Positions 52,601 through 64,000 of a DNA stretch of 64,000 nucleotides are shown here, one piece after another. This DNA is from Litomosoides sigmodontis. Its lineage: Eukaryota > Nematoda > Chromadorea > Rhabditida > Onchocercidae. The DNA is taken from positions 10,149,823 to 10,213,822 of the forward strand of contig OY718803.1 in assembly GCA_963070105.1 (NCBI GenBank), read 5' to 3'. Made by a program: the position numbers and the translations under genes. The notes beneath the pieces are model-generated. The model made no database searches. It saw only the letters and a program-made list of their open reading frames with translations, and was not told the DNA's origin. Positions within the stretch are counted from its first letter, which is position 1, and each line of letters begins with the position of its first letter.

Positions 52601-53038
52601 CATGAAAGAAATTGTATGTCAGCTGGTCCAAACTGCTATTAAGTGCTGACTCACATCTGCGTTAGAGAATGTTTAAAACTCAACCTGATAAATTACTAAG
52701 AACTAAAGAGCACGATTTAAAAAAAAAAAACTAAAAAATCGAACCATCTGATTCAGAAGGTCAGAGATGTACAGGAAGAACTTTTCGATACGTTTGCACC
52801 TCATGCATTCCTCCATGTTTATTCGATCCCATAGATGATTCAAGCGATCGATAGTGTCACGAATAGAAGAAACCGCTTCGGCTGTCGAAAAGTTGACCGA
52901 AACCCTAAATTCAAACTCCAAAATATAGAGTTCTGCAAGCAAAAGATTTGCAGAATCAGAACACCAAAATTATGCTGAAGCTACACTTTACACGATAAGT
53001 ACAACTTACCGTCTACGTGATAAACTCTCCTTAGTCAT
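49619..53038 (-). CDS. PRC1/Ase1/MAP65-family microtubule bundling protein
   Basis: Eleven minus-strand exons (53038-53010, 52904-52745, 52456-52319, 52134-51991, 51822-51583, 51453-51318, 51155-50956, 50667-50488, 50278-50123, 50032-49943, 49723-49619) join in phase to 525 aa (human PRC1 620). The family crosslinks antiparallel microtubules at the anaphase spindle midzone and is needed for cytokinesis; SPD-1 is the worm counterpart. The order matches PRC1: N-terminal coiled coil with IDRLNHLWDRINM, a rod, then the spectrin-like microtubule-binding region with WNEKIEFERRANDKSRYHNR (human LEFERKASDP...). A basic tail follows with several Thr-Pro sites (VTPKKRG, ITPVRPP, YKTPRK), typical of CDK regulation. 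Exon 8 could start six bases later (50661), also in frame. An acceptor (CTTTTCAG) lies 54 nt before the ATG. Confidence 0.93.
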
Positions 53039-55759
53039 TACTTAAAGTTCCAATAAGTCCACACTGATTGTAATTAGATGAATTTCACAAAGCTGAAAAG
53101 TTTACAGATTATTCAAAATCTATCCAAAAAATAATAAGTCTATTTCTGCATCAACATCTTTACTTTGGCTAGAAAGAATTATTTTGTGATAATAGAGGTG
53201 CAAAAGACAAATCATCGAGGCGATAACACATGACAAAAAATGAGTTCTTAGAGTTCTTATAATAATGTGCCAATTAGCACAAAAAAATTAGGAATAACAA
53301 CAGTTCAAATTCCGCCTGTCTTACTTTTCATTAAATGACTTTTACTAGGTAGACATTACATGGTAAGAAGAATAAAAGGAATAGGTGTTACTTTAACTTG
53401 CATCTGTTCTAAAAGCAGCTATTCTTTTTTTATTCACATATTTGGAAAAAATAATATTTCATCCATTTCCAAAATTTCATTTAATTAAATTGACGTAAAA
53501 TTAAACTAAATCCCCAAAATACTATAAGTGACTGCTGAACTATTTTAGCCAAACTTCAGCAAAATAAACCTACCACCTCAAAAAGTGGAACCAAAAATTT
53601 CAAATTTATTTCCACCGCTTCTTTGTAGCATCGAAAATTTCACCGCCTGATGCAGCTCAATATCGGACGCAATTTCAGTCGCGAAAAGTTTGCTTGCACC
53701 GGTCACCACCACTTAGTTCTTCGAACATTTGTTTGATGCGTTAAATATGAATGCTCTATCCAATGCTTGTTTAATGTGCTAAGCTTGAACACTTTAGCGC
53801 AAATCGAATATTAAGCGGAACAGGTCACTATTGCAGCAATTTGTGATTTGCTATTTTGACATTTGCTGCACCAGAAGAAAGTGATAGCTGGTGCAGCGAT
53901 AATAATTATATTAATGCTACAAGATGTATGTAAATGAGCTAGGCTAAGCCTGACAATTCGATACTGTACAGGAAGTGTTAGCTTAATGCAAAATGCGACT
54001 TGGAAGACTATTGCATTCACAGTTCAGAGAGACGGAGGGTAAGTATATTGGCGATGGAAGAGATTATTAATAACTGCGTTGATTCCACTAAGGAAAAGGG
54101 GGAAAATGGTAATTAATATAGCTAGAAGTAACTCCATAGCGCTCCCTTTTGCTGAAATGAAGAGAAAAACGCTAGATAATTAATGAATAAATTTGCAAAC
54201 AATGAATCCCCACGTATGGAAAACGTAAAGTTACGACTAATTTCAAACAACAATTTTTAAATTATGATTTTAAGTTGAAAGTTGCGATTGTAGCTAACAT
54301 ATGAAACAATGAAAAAGAAAGCTGATGGATTAATCATCAGCACCGCATTCGACATTAATGCAATAAATTGTGCTGAAGCAAAAAAGGGAGAGAAAAGAAT
54401 AAAAAACCATACCATTAACTGACAGTTAGTTTGTTATTATGAGTGTTGGTTAGATCACTATGAGTGCAAGTTATGTCACTATGATGTGCCAATACTTGCT
54501 TCTTGGTGATCTTATTTTCATGGGTGAAGCAAAAAATCACATTGATTACCGGTATTGATACAGTTATTATTACATTCAAATTGACAAGAAATTCCTCTGC
54601 ACTTCTCTACTTCCTAATTTAGTTTTAAAAAAATTAGGTAATGCATGAATAAACGTCATCAAGCATTGATGCATACATCAAATATTACACCAATTTCCGT
54701 GTTTTATTGTTTACTGTCAAGTAGAGAATATTATTTTTTTTTAGCTACAGGAATATTTTGCATTAATTTTTTTGTTTCGATAGTGCTATGCTATGCGATA
54801 AATTAATTGAAAAACATTAGTCACATCTCTAAATTGTTAGTGTCAAATTTGAAATTTAGTCTCAGTTTCGAATGTATCGAGAAATTTTGCAACAATTAAT
54901 GAAACAGTAGATTCTGCAAATTGTGAAATCCAGAGACACCAACGAACAGTATGCATATTTGCTAAAAATGGAAGAAAGATCATCTTTGTTCATAAAATTA
55001 ACAATGCATCACTCCAATCATTTCATCCACGTGCACACATTACCATATACGTGGACGACTGGTCCATTCACATGAAATTGAATACCCGAAATTGAATACC
55101 TAATACTTCTACTGTCCTTTCTGCTCGCGTTGCATTAAATACATTTTAATCAGTTTCGTTGAATTTATGAGAAAGGATTAAAGAACATGCATATGGGCAT
55201 AAATGGTCGGTTCCTAATATTTTAGAAGTAAAATGAAGTTAACTTCCGCAACGACGGTAGTAGTATTTCTGCTTCATTGTAATTGAAATTCTATGCTTTA
55301 ACGTAGATAAATTGTGTGAAAAGAAGCTTCTTCCTCACGCAGTTGTCGGAAGATCGGTTTCTGCGTCGGTATGCTTTGATATTTTTCAAAACTACGAGAA
55401 ATTGCACCAGTCTATATGTATTTCATCTACTTTTCGCTCCTTTTCTTTTTCCAACCAAATATTCAAAATACTGTAAGTTAGTCAACTGTTTTGTTGTGAA
55501 ATGTAATATTTCGAAATTTCAACGATGAATAATATCATGCAATTTCAGAAAGCACAAACTGCGAAAACTGAACCGTTGCATTCATCCATGCGAAAAGTGA
55601 GTAAGCGGATATAAAGACTATTTACTCCTTTCTCTTCTTCCAATTCAACATCTAAATTAGACTAATTTTATGGAATGTTGAAAGAAAGAATTCTTTAAAA
55701 ATGAGTATCGCAAAGAGTTGAAATTCTTACGCTAAGTGAAATGAGTTTCTCGTAATTTC
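53039..55759. other. gene-free AT-rich region upstream of PRC1
   Basis: Contains the PRC1 promoter and outron side. A 10-bp perfect hairpin occurs at 53865-53897 (GCTGCACCAG / CTGGTGCAGC, 13-nt loop). Otherwise I see nothing supportable. Confidence 0.5.
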
Positions 55760-56313
55760 GGAAAGCTAAAATGGAACAAACGGAACTTTCTGTGACGAAA
55801 GTGGACGAAGGCAGAATAGCACCGCAAGATTTATTAAAAAAAAGTGTACGAATGTTCGACGTACACGGAAAATTTCACTTCTTCATCGTCACTGATAGCA
55901 CAGAAGAGGATTCGTACCGGCGAAAGGCTGTGCAGCTGCGAAGAATGCAGGATGAATTGCACTAGTTCCTGGAATTTGAGCAAGGACTCACAGAGGCGAA
56001 AAGCGGTACTGTTGCGGAAAATGCAGGAACGGTTTCTCCTCTTCTTACAGTTTTCATTTGAGGAGTCATACCGGCGGCAATCTGCACAAGTTGTGAGCAA
56101 TGCCAAAAAAATTTCACTTCTTCAACATTCGCATAGGTGAAAGGCCGTTCAGTTGTGAGCGATGAAGGATGAATTTCACTTCGTCGTCGAATTTGAACAT
56201 GCAGAGAAGGACTCAGAGAGGCAAAAAACGGTTTACCTGTGAGAAATGCAGGAAAAATTTCTCTCGTTCCTGGAGTTTCAGGAGACATCGGATGGTCGGC
56301 ACTGGTAGAAAGT
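55760..56313 (+). pseudogene. decayed C2H2 zinc-finger sequence
   Basis: Finger-like units recur in different frames and carry the consensus TGER..CEEC....TSSWNLS or CEKCRKNFSRSWSFRRH. One is near 55905-55990 (RTGERLCSCEECRMN), one near 56030-56140, and one near 56150-56310 (frame with RFTCEKCRKNFSRSWSF ending at a stop). Stops and frameshifts separate them and several zinc ligands are lost. It may be related to the zinc-finger loci flanking the inverted duplication. Confidence 0.6.
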
Positions 56314-57677
56314 GAGTGACTGCAAGCTGAGATGAGTGAAATTCCGCGACACAGCGGGGGGGGAATCGCTACTTTCGCATGCATGAAGAAGCAGTCTATC
56401 AATTTTAGTTTGCTAATTTCATTGCCAATCAAAATTGGTTTATTCTTAGTGCAATAAGCAAAGTGTTAGGAATTTAGTAGTGCAGTTTGTGCATAAATAA
56501 TGATAATATGCCAATCGGAGCCCTTCATTACCTACTAGCTTCTCCTCAATCTCCCGTTGGCACAATTTCCTGACATGATTGACAATTCCAAATTCAAATC
56601 AATTCATAATTTCAAATTCAAATGAATGAGGATGCGACCTAATGCTTTTTCAATTGTCATTACACCACTAATTTCCTCACTTCAGTTCCTGTGATCACTA
56701 TTGCAACTAGTATGCGTTAATGAATGAAAAATCAAACTGCAACTTTTTATCGAATTTAATGTTTGCTAAAAATTTGGAGCGCAAATTGTTAACTTTGATA
56801 AAGTAATAAGTATACTTCAGTTCCTGTGATCACTATTGCAACTAGTATGCGTTAATGAATGAAAAATCAAACTGCAACTTTTTATCGAATTTAATGTTTG
56901 CTAAAAATTTGGAGCGCAAATTGTTAACTTTGATAAAGTAATAAGTATAAAACTGAAGTTTGAAGAAATACCGTATGATAACAATTAGCAATGCGACAGT
57001 CTTCCTTTATCACAACTATTCAAGAAGGTATCGTAGCACAGGTACCGGTACGACCGACGCTGATACAGCATACTGTCGGACGAAAAAGCCAAATTATTAA
57101 ACCGGAAATTAAAACTTTTAAAATTATTGATTAGTTTAGCTGAAAGTACTAGTGAGCTATAAACACCTGTAAATTGAAAAAGTGGTTCAGTAGCTCAATC
57201 TAAAACACCCGGAATACTGCAACAACGTCATTTGCTGCCTAAATTGATATGCATGGCGTAAAACATCGGACTACCAGGTTTGACGCTAAAAATTGTGATA
57301 CTCTGATATTTCCGGTATGGATTGTAGAATGAGTGATCAGAGAACAGAAAATAGAGAGGAATTTACAAGGTAAGAAACAGGCTGAGAGAAGGCAAGATGA
57401 AACGTAAACCGAAGTTTAATTAGTTGCGATAGCTTTATCACCTCCAATAGTCTAATAATCATTGATTGTTAAATGTAGAAATCATTTAAGCGGCTGAATC
57501 TCAGGAAGAAAAGACAACTGATAATTAAAGCAAAACTAATAATTATTAAAAATTCACATAATTAACTTCTAGCAATTATTTTTCAAAAGTATTAAAGTGC
57601 ATTCTCAGATACTGTTATTCCGGCTACAAGCCTGGACTGTTGCCGGAAAAATTCTAATTGAAAAACAGAAATTCAAT
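56314..57677. other. non-coding region
   Basis: AT-rich, with the 135-bp tandem duplication (56679-56949) and a small GC-richer block at about 57020-57090. I see no gene. Confidence 0.5.
56679..56949. repeat. perfect tandem duplication, 2 x 135 bp
   Basis: The unit starting ACTTCAGTTCCTGTGATCAC and ending AAGTAATAAGTAT occurs twice head-to-tail with no difference that I can see, which suggests a very recent duplication. Confidence 0.95.
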
Positions 57678-57796
57678 GTTTGCAACACACCTGCGTCCCC
57701 TAGGCTGCCTTCGATCCAAGTAGCAACCAGGCCCAACGTTGCTTAACGTGACAAAGCGGACGAAATCATCAAGTGCGGACAGCTACATCGGATAAT
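57678..57796 (-). pseudogene. 5S rRNA-like relic
   Basis: On the minus strand GTTAAGCAACGTTGGGCCTG (57742-57723) followed by GTTGCTACTTGGATCGAAGG, CCTAGGGG and GTTGCAAAC follows the 3' half of metazoan 5S rRNA in order and spacing, including the internal promoter boxes. The 5' half is poorly conserved beyond CGTCCG. It is probably a 5S pseudogene or the head of a 5S-derived SINE, not a functional gene. Confidence 0.7.
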
Positions 57797-58929
57797 TTCC
57801 GAATTTGGCTAGGAAAAAACAAGCACCGACGGCTCAGCTCCAGCAGGAAACCAATTATCAAATGTGTACGAATTTCACTAATGGAACCATAGCCTTCTTC
57901 AATTTGAAAAAATAACGAAATTGTCGTTAGCTTTAATTAGCATTTAAGATAGCTGAAATTTTTTCTAACAAACACCAAAAGGAAAAAAACTTCAGTTCAT
58001 TCTTGCAATCACGGAATTTGTGATTTGCAGTTTTACAGATGATTGTTCAATTTCCCAACGATTAAAATAGCAATGGGGGAGCGATGGAAAAAAATTCATT
58101 AAATTTAAATATGCTACAGTACATTGAATTATTTGAAGAAATGTAATTTTTCACTCAAATGATGTCATTCCTTATGACATTCGCTAAGTAAGAATTAATC
58201 TCAATGATTGCTATAAATTTAAAATGGAATATAAAATTGCAACTGAAAATTACGTTTGTTTTTTTCATTTCTTTTTCTCCAATTGTGCTATAAATTTCTT
58301 TCAAAATTATACACCCCAATTATTTTCTCCCTTGAATTCAGATGGATTAAATTTGATGAATTAATAATTGTGAATTTATTTAGCAAGAATTGAGTAAGCA
58401 ATGAGTTGTTCATTCTTATAATTGCACTCTTTCACTAAAATCAAGTATCCTCCTAATTCGTCATATTTAAATTTCTTCATATACAAATTACACATATATT
58501 TGCTTATATTATACTTTATTTAATTCCTTTAAAGCCTCATTGCATACTCGTTATATTATTTATTTGTAAAATTATTTCAAAATTTACATACATTTATGAT
58601 AATTTTGGAAAAATTATACAATAATTATTAATATTTTCAAGTTTTCATTTTTTTTGCCCTAACACCAACTACGTGTCATACGTGATAGATCCGTCGGAGT
58701 GTTTCCGTGTAATACTTATGAAATGAAATGCTTTCATTGATGAAACCAAAAACAGATCGATCGACGCCCTAACGCATCTTCCTTTGCATATGCGTGCATG
58801 GAATAAATGTTTTGCCGAAAAAAAAACGTATTGCGATTACGTATATTGCTTGGTGGAATAATTGGTACCTCATCGATGAGGATATTATGCGTCTCATTTA
58901 CCTAAATATATTTTATTTTATTTGATGTA

Positions 58930-58931
<2 letters not shown>

Positions 58932-58981
<50 letters not shown>

Positions 58982-59016
58982 CACGCACACACACACACCC
59001 AGAGAGAGAGAGAGAG
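58932..59016. repeat. (CA)n-(GA)n compound microsatellite
   Basis: CA dinucleotide run with a few CG interruptions, followed directly by a short AG run. Confidence 0.95.
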
Positions 59017-60791
59017 ATGTGTATCTAAGGAAAGGATGGCTTGAGGAGTAAGTTAAGTTTAAATAAGACTTTGAAATATTGCAAATGAATTTGAAAAAGT
59101 GTATGCTATTTGTACACATATCAATTGCATCACATATTTCATACAAAAACAATTTTTTTTTCCCATTACATATGCGTTTAATTTGCTAAATTTCACTATT
59201 TCTTCTATTTGCAATATTTCAAATGTGATTGAAGAAGGGAATTACTTGTGGAACGGAATTAATATCAATTTATTTCGATTTTATTTAATAATTAATAAAG
59301 TCTTTGTTTCATTTCTAAAACACAGCTATTGCTAATTACTTTGCAATATGCTTATCAATGCTTCGCTGTTGTTGTTGTTGTTGTGATTCTTTTTTCAATT
59401 AAATTTTTTTTTCCTTCTTATCCATTCGATTTTCTTCCTCATTAGAACTTTCGCTTTATCTTAAAAAACAGCGCAAATAAGTGGCAGTTTTTTTTTTCCT
59501 TCTCCACCAGCTATATTAGATGTTTAAATATAAATGAGTGCATGCAATGTGCACTAATTTTTCCATTTTCAATTATTTTCTCATTCAACTTATTTTCGTC
59601 TTTTTTTTTTGCAATTCCAAAATGATTTGTACTTTTCTTGTGGTTTAAAGGAACATCTCACTTTGACACATTTCTTTCGATAAGTGTTCATTTGATAAGA
59701 ATAAATGATTGAAATTTCCATCTCTTTCGCTCACTGCCTCTTTCTTCGCATCTTTTGAAATGGAAAATTTGTCGATGTTTCGCACAAATACATTTAAAAT
59801 TTACTCTTATTTGTTGCTTTTTAATTTATTTTTCCATCGCTACGATCTTCAAAATCTCTTCCGAATTATTCAGCATTGCTAGAACTTCAAATGCGATTTA
59901 ACACCTGTTTTAAATGTTTTAAATTGCATTGCTTTCGATGGTTTGAGAGTTTTCTGAGAAATTCGGCTTAAATTTCTTCGAAATTTCACTGCCAGACATT
60001 CTGGTACTGAATTAGCCCTATGGAAAAGTTTTGGGGATAATATTAGATTGTCAGTTCCTCAAGTTGCAATTGGCAAACTAGCGTGCTAGTGAAAAATTGA
60101 AAATTGACAAAAGTAATGAAATGAATTGTTTAATTTGCTCGATTTTATCACAATTCAAAACAAATAATTCCTTTCCGTATAGCATTCAAACTCTTACAGT
60201 TCATTTTTTGTTCTAATTTGAAGGGAACAATTCCAACGAAATGCTCTCACTAAATGATAATCAGAAAGCCTGAAATTAATTCGATTGTAATCAATTGGAA
60301 CTGATACTAAGACAACAGGAAGAAAAAGCAGAACAATTTTAATGGAAATATTGAGGCAAAATACATTTAAGACAATTTGAGAAATGGTTTAGCTAATAAT
60401 CTTTTTAAGAGAAAGTTAATTAAACTTGTTTTTTCATTCAAATCTCATTCATAATTTTCAACTTCCCCTCATTTTATATTTCACATCTCCCTTTGTCAAC
60501 CTGAAATTACATTTCTCTACTACATTTTACTTTGCCTAAAAATGCTAAATATACATGCATGTACATTAAATTATTCCTTTTCAAAACTATTCCCGCCTAT
60601 TATTTTAATTAATTTTGTACAAAATGATTAAAGCGTAATAAGAATAAAATGTATAATTATGTTGATACACTCATTTAAAGAAATAGATATTCCAGAAAAA
60701 AGAGAAGATTTGCACAAAGTCCATTTTACATTAATATGCATTTTTTTTCTTTACAAAATAAATACATAAAAAAATTGAAGCTAAAAATTCA

Positions 60792-61211
<420 letters not shown>

Positions 61212-64000
61212 ATTACTACTGCTATTATTATTATTATTATAATTACTACTACTATTATTATTATTATTATTAAATTATTTTATCATTAAATTATTATTAA
61301 ACTATCACTATTATCACTATGTTTATCTAAATGATAAAATAAGAAAATGATTACAGTGAATGGGAAAATTCTTCATTTTTTGGCTTCGTTTTAATAAACA
61401 ATCAAAAATAGCAAAAAAAGTTTCCTTCGTTTTTTTCCCGCCCGCTACTTTCTCCCTTCTGCGGAAAACTTCATTCACTTAAATCGCACTTACCGAAGCT
61501 GTAATTTTCATAGCAAATTTTAGAAGTGAATTTAGAAAATTGAATGAAATGAGAGAGTGGAAGAGCATTTCGCTTAAACTATCTACCAGATAGCTTGCTT
61601 CATATGTACAGTAATAAATGGTCATGAAAATCGCCTATACAAGCTGCGTGTGGCAGAAATAGCAATGTGTTGCTATTGCCATTATCATTATTGCTACTGT
61701 TAGTTTATTTTAGATGTAAATTACACAGTAATAGGAACAGTTAGCGGTGCAGGACGATAATGATGGTATGTTAGCGCGTGCTAATTATCACATTTAAAAT
61801 TTTTAAATTCAAATAATAGTAGCAGTAGGGAATTTCAGTTTATAGCACCGTGTAATGGACTTTTGCCAAGGAAGCATTACGTTTTATAGTTTTCACTTTC
61901 CTTCTTCTTTTCAACTATCATCGAGCAGAATGTGGAAATGCCTTCCTCGTTAGCCTCATAATTCGTCGAGTAAGGAAGGCAATCAAAAATATTGCTTGTT
62001 TACGCCACTGGCCTAGTCGATAGTGTCAGGGCCTTATCCGTATAAATACCTATTGAGCACTCTCTGTTTTTTTTTTTTTCAAATATTAACCATCATCAGT
62101 AGCACACTTCCGCCGCCTCTAATCGCCAATCTCAGCTCGTTTGTTTCGAGGTAAATAACTTGCCGTTTACTCATTTCACGCTTAATTAATTCGAAAATGA
62201 ATATCAGAAAAAAAGAGGAGAAATTATCATGCAAATTTTCAGTAGCATAATGTTTTTTTTTTAGCTTAAAATTAAGCAAAAATTGCTATTTGGGAGGGCG
62301 GGCGAGGGGCGGGGGGGGGGTTAAATTAACAAGAAACAATTGTTGTGATGAGAAAAGTGAATTACGTATAATGTGTGTTAATTTGAAATATTTGAATAAT
62401 GGTAGAAAATAAGAATTACTCATTTCACTTCATTTCCGCAAAAACTCTTCTAACTGATCATTTAGCAACGATTTACGATCAGTAATTGCGCCAGTTACGT
62501 AATGATGAAAATTTGAAGTTATTTTTTGTTTGGAAATTTTAGTTTTTCATTATTTACAAATTTGCTTATCAATCATTTTCTTATCTTCAACATTTATTCA
62601 ATTGTACAATCTGATCCATGATATTGTTCAATTTCCACTTGTTTATCTACGATTATCTGTTTGTTCATATATTTTTTAAAAATTCATCCTAATAGATTGA
62701 ATAATCGAAAATAAATTTTAGAACAATTTTTTAGCACACATCTTCACGACGGATTACTCCATGTATTTCATCTAGGATTTTAAAAATTCCTGATCGACTG
62801 ATACACGACTGACATATCAGCTGGAGTTTTACGTGAATTTGACATAGCCATAGCGTCGTTTCAGTTGTTTTCGTCAGCAAAATTAAACTAAAATATTCTG
62901 CTTAGTGTAAAATGTTTTTCGGCTTATGTGTGCATAAATTCAGCAAATGAATTATTATATTTTAAAATATAAGAAGTGATTAGGAAATTACTAAACTAAA
63001 TATCAATTAAATAGCGAACAAAAATATTGTAGTGTGAGCTATTAGCGCTAAATAATTTCTCTCCCTCAAGAAGAAGTGGAAATTTCAAAAAATTTTGCAT
63101 AATTTTTACATTTAACAAATTCAACTTATAAACACGCTTACTTGTAAATCTTTATTTTTCGAAAAAAAATATACGTCTAACTTAACTTTCCTAATCCTTT
63201 CACAATCTTTTCAAATTAACAGAAACTAAATTTTTTTTGGCCTAGAGAAAAGAAAAAACAAAACACTGTTCAGCTAACTGTTCTTAGCATTAGCAATCAT
63301 AAAAAAAATACTACTATCACTAAGTATAATATTCAGATTGATAATATTACAGAAACTATTTACAATTAGTAATTTTGAAGTAATTTGTAGCTATTTCCAT
63401 CATTAAATTCATTTCACATTTGCTTACCTGTGAAAAGCTTTCGCTAAGTTATTAAAGTTTTAATATTAACGAATCAGTGAATATTCGTTTCGAAGAAAAT
63501 AAATGATTAACTTTTAACACCTGTACCTGTAGCTAGGATATGTGAGAGCACCTGCATCCAATCCAGGATACCTAATTCCGATATCTTTTTCTGTTTTCTA
63601 GCTTTCTATCACTTTGATTGTTATGTTTTGAAAAGTCTAGCCTAGTTATGAGTGGCAATAGGAGTAATAGGTCTCTGTCTATTTCAAATTTATTATTATT
63701 CATCAGCGAATATTATACATTGTTTACTAGTTGCTATTAGAATTTCACTGCTTATTTAACACTTACGATCAATGCGGTAAATTCAGATCGGATAAGTTGT
63801 TCAAAAAAAAAATTTTTTTTTTCTGTTTTAGAAAATTATGATACATCAGTGAAATTTGTTGGTAATTTTTGCTGTGAAATAATGAAATTAAAATTGGAAG
63901 AAATGGTAAGCAAGTATAGCGTTAGCTAAAAACTAAAGATTCCGAAACATAAAGCGATGATAAAAGAAAAAAAAACATTCGATGAATAAATAATGAAAAG

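Noticed and set aside
58913..59152. 79-codon frame with Cys/Val runs
   Set aside because: Translation of the CA microsatellite.
61937..62060. A-box-like TGGCCTAGTCGATAG and a 9-bp hairpin
   Set aside because: No B box or cloverleaf follows and the hairpin is short; insufficient for a tRNA or miRNA call.

Overview
The window is AT-rich nuclear DNA from an animal, and the gene structures point to a nematode. Introns nearly all follow GT-AG with the short nematode 3' splice signal (TTTCAG or a close variant), exons are small, and three housekeeping genes carry a 3' splice acceptor 11-54 nt before the ATG, as expected for trans-spliced leader acceptors or short 5'UTR introns. I cannot name the species. 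A parasitic spirurid or filarial-type worm is a guess from base composition and style only.

Layout. (1) 1-10.5 kb: a tRNA-Asp(GTC) on the minus strand, the last two exons of an unrecognised minus-strand gene (2014-2507), and a complete six-exon UFD1 homologue (minus, 6404-9425). (2) 10.5-17.9 kb: a complete 19-exon importin-beta-1 gene (plus, 884 aa), divergent from UFD1 across about 1.06 kb. (3) 23.1-46.9 kb: a large inverted duplication. Two arms of about 6.9 kb (23092-29987 and 39986-46898), almost identical by eye, face each other across a spacer of about 10 kb. Each arm carries an intact seven-exon nuclear receptor gene (905 and 911 aa). A five-finger C2H2 zinc-finger gene lies just beyond the left arm, and a decayed zinc-finger relic lies at the mirror position beyond the right arm. 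(4) The spacer holds two oddities: a 700-aa protein with a nuclear-receptor DNA-binding domain but no ligand-binding domain (plus, 32003-34759), and a 396-aa open reading frame (minus, 37424-38614) that shares a previously unnamed N-terminal motif with the arm receptors but has neither domain. (5) 49.6-53.0 kb: a complete 11-exon PRC1/Ase1/MAP65 homologue (minus, 525 aa). (6) 53-64 kb: mostly non-coding, with a zinc-finger relic, a perfect 135-bp tandem duplication, a 5S-rRNA-like relic and a (TTA)n tract of about 138 units.

The housekeeping genes are ordinary: UFD1 is a p97/CDC48 ubiquitin adaptor, importin-beta carries nuclear import, and PRC1 bundles spindle midzone microtubules. All their exon phases close exactly, so these models are strong. 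The unusual part is the nuclear-receptor palindrome. It contains two full-length twins lacking a recognisable AF-2 helix, a DNA-binding-domain-only relative and an N-terminus-only relative within about 24 kb. This looks like a young, locally expanding receptor family in which domains are being partitioned between loci. Expression and function are inference, since nothing here shows transcription.
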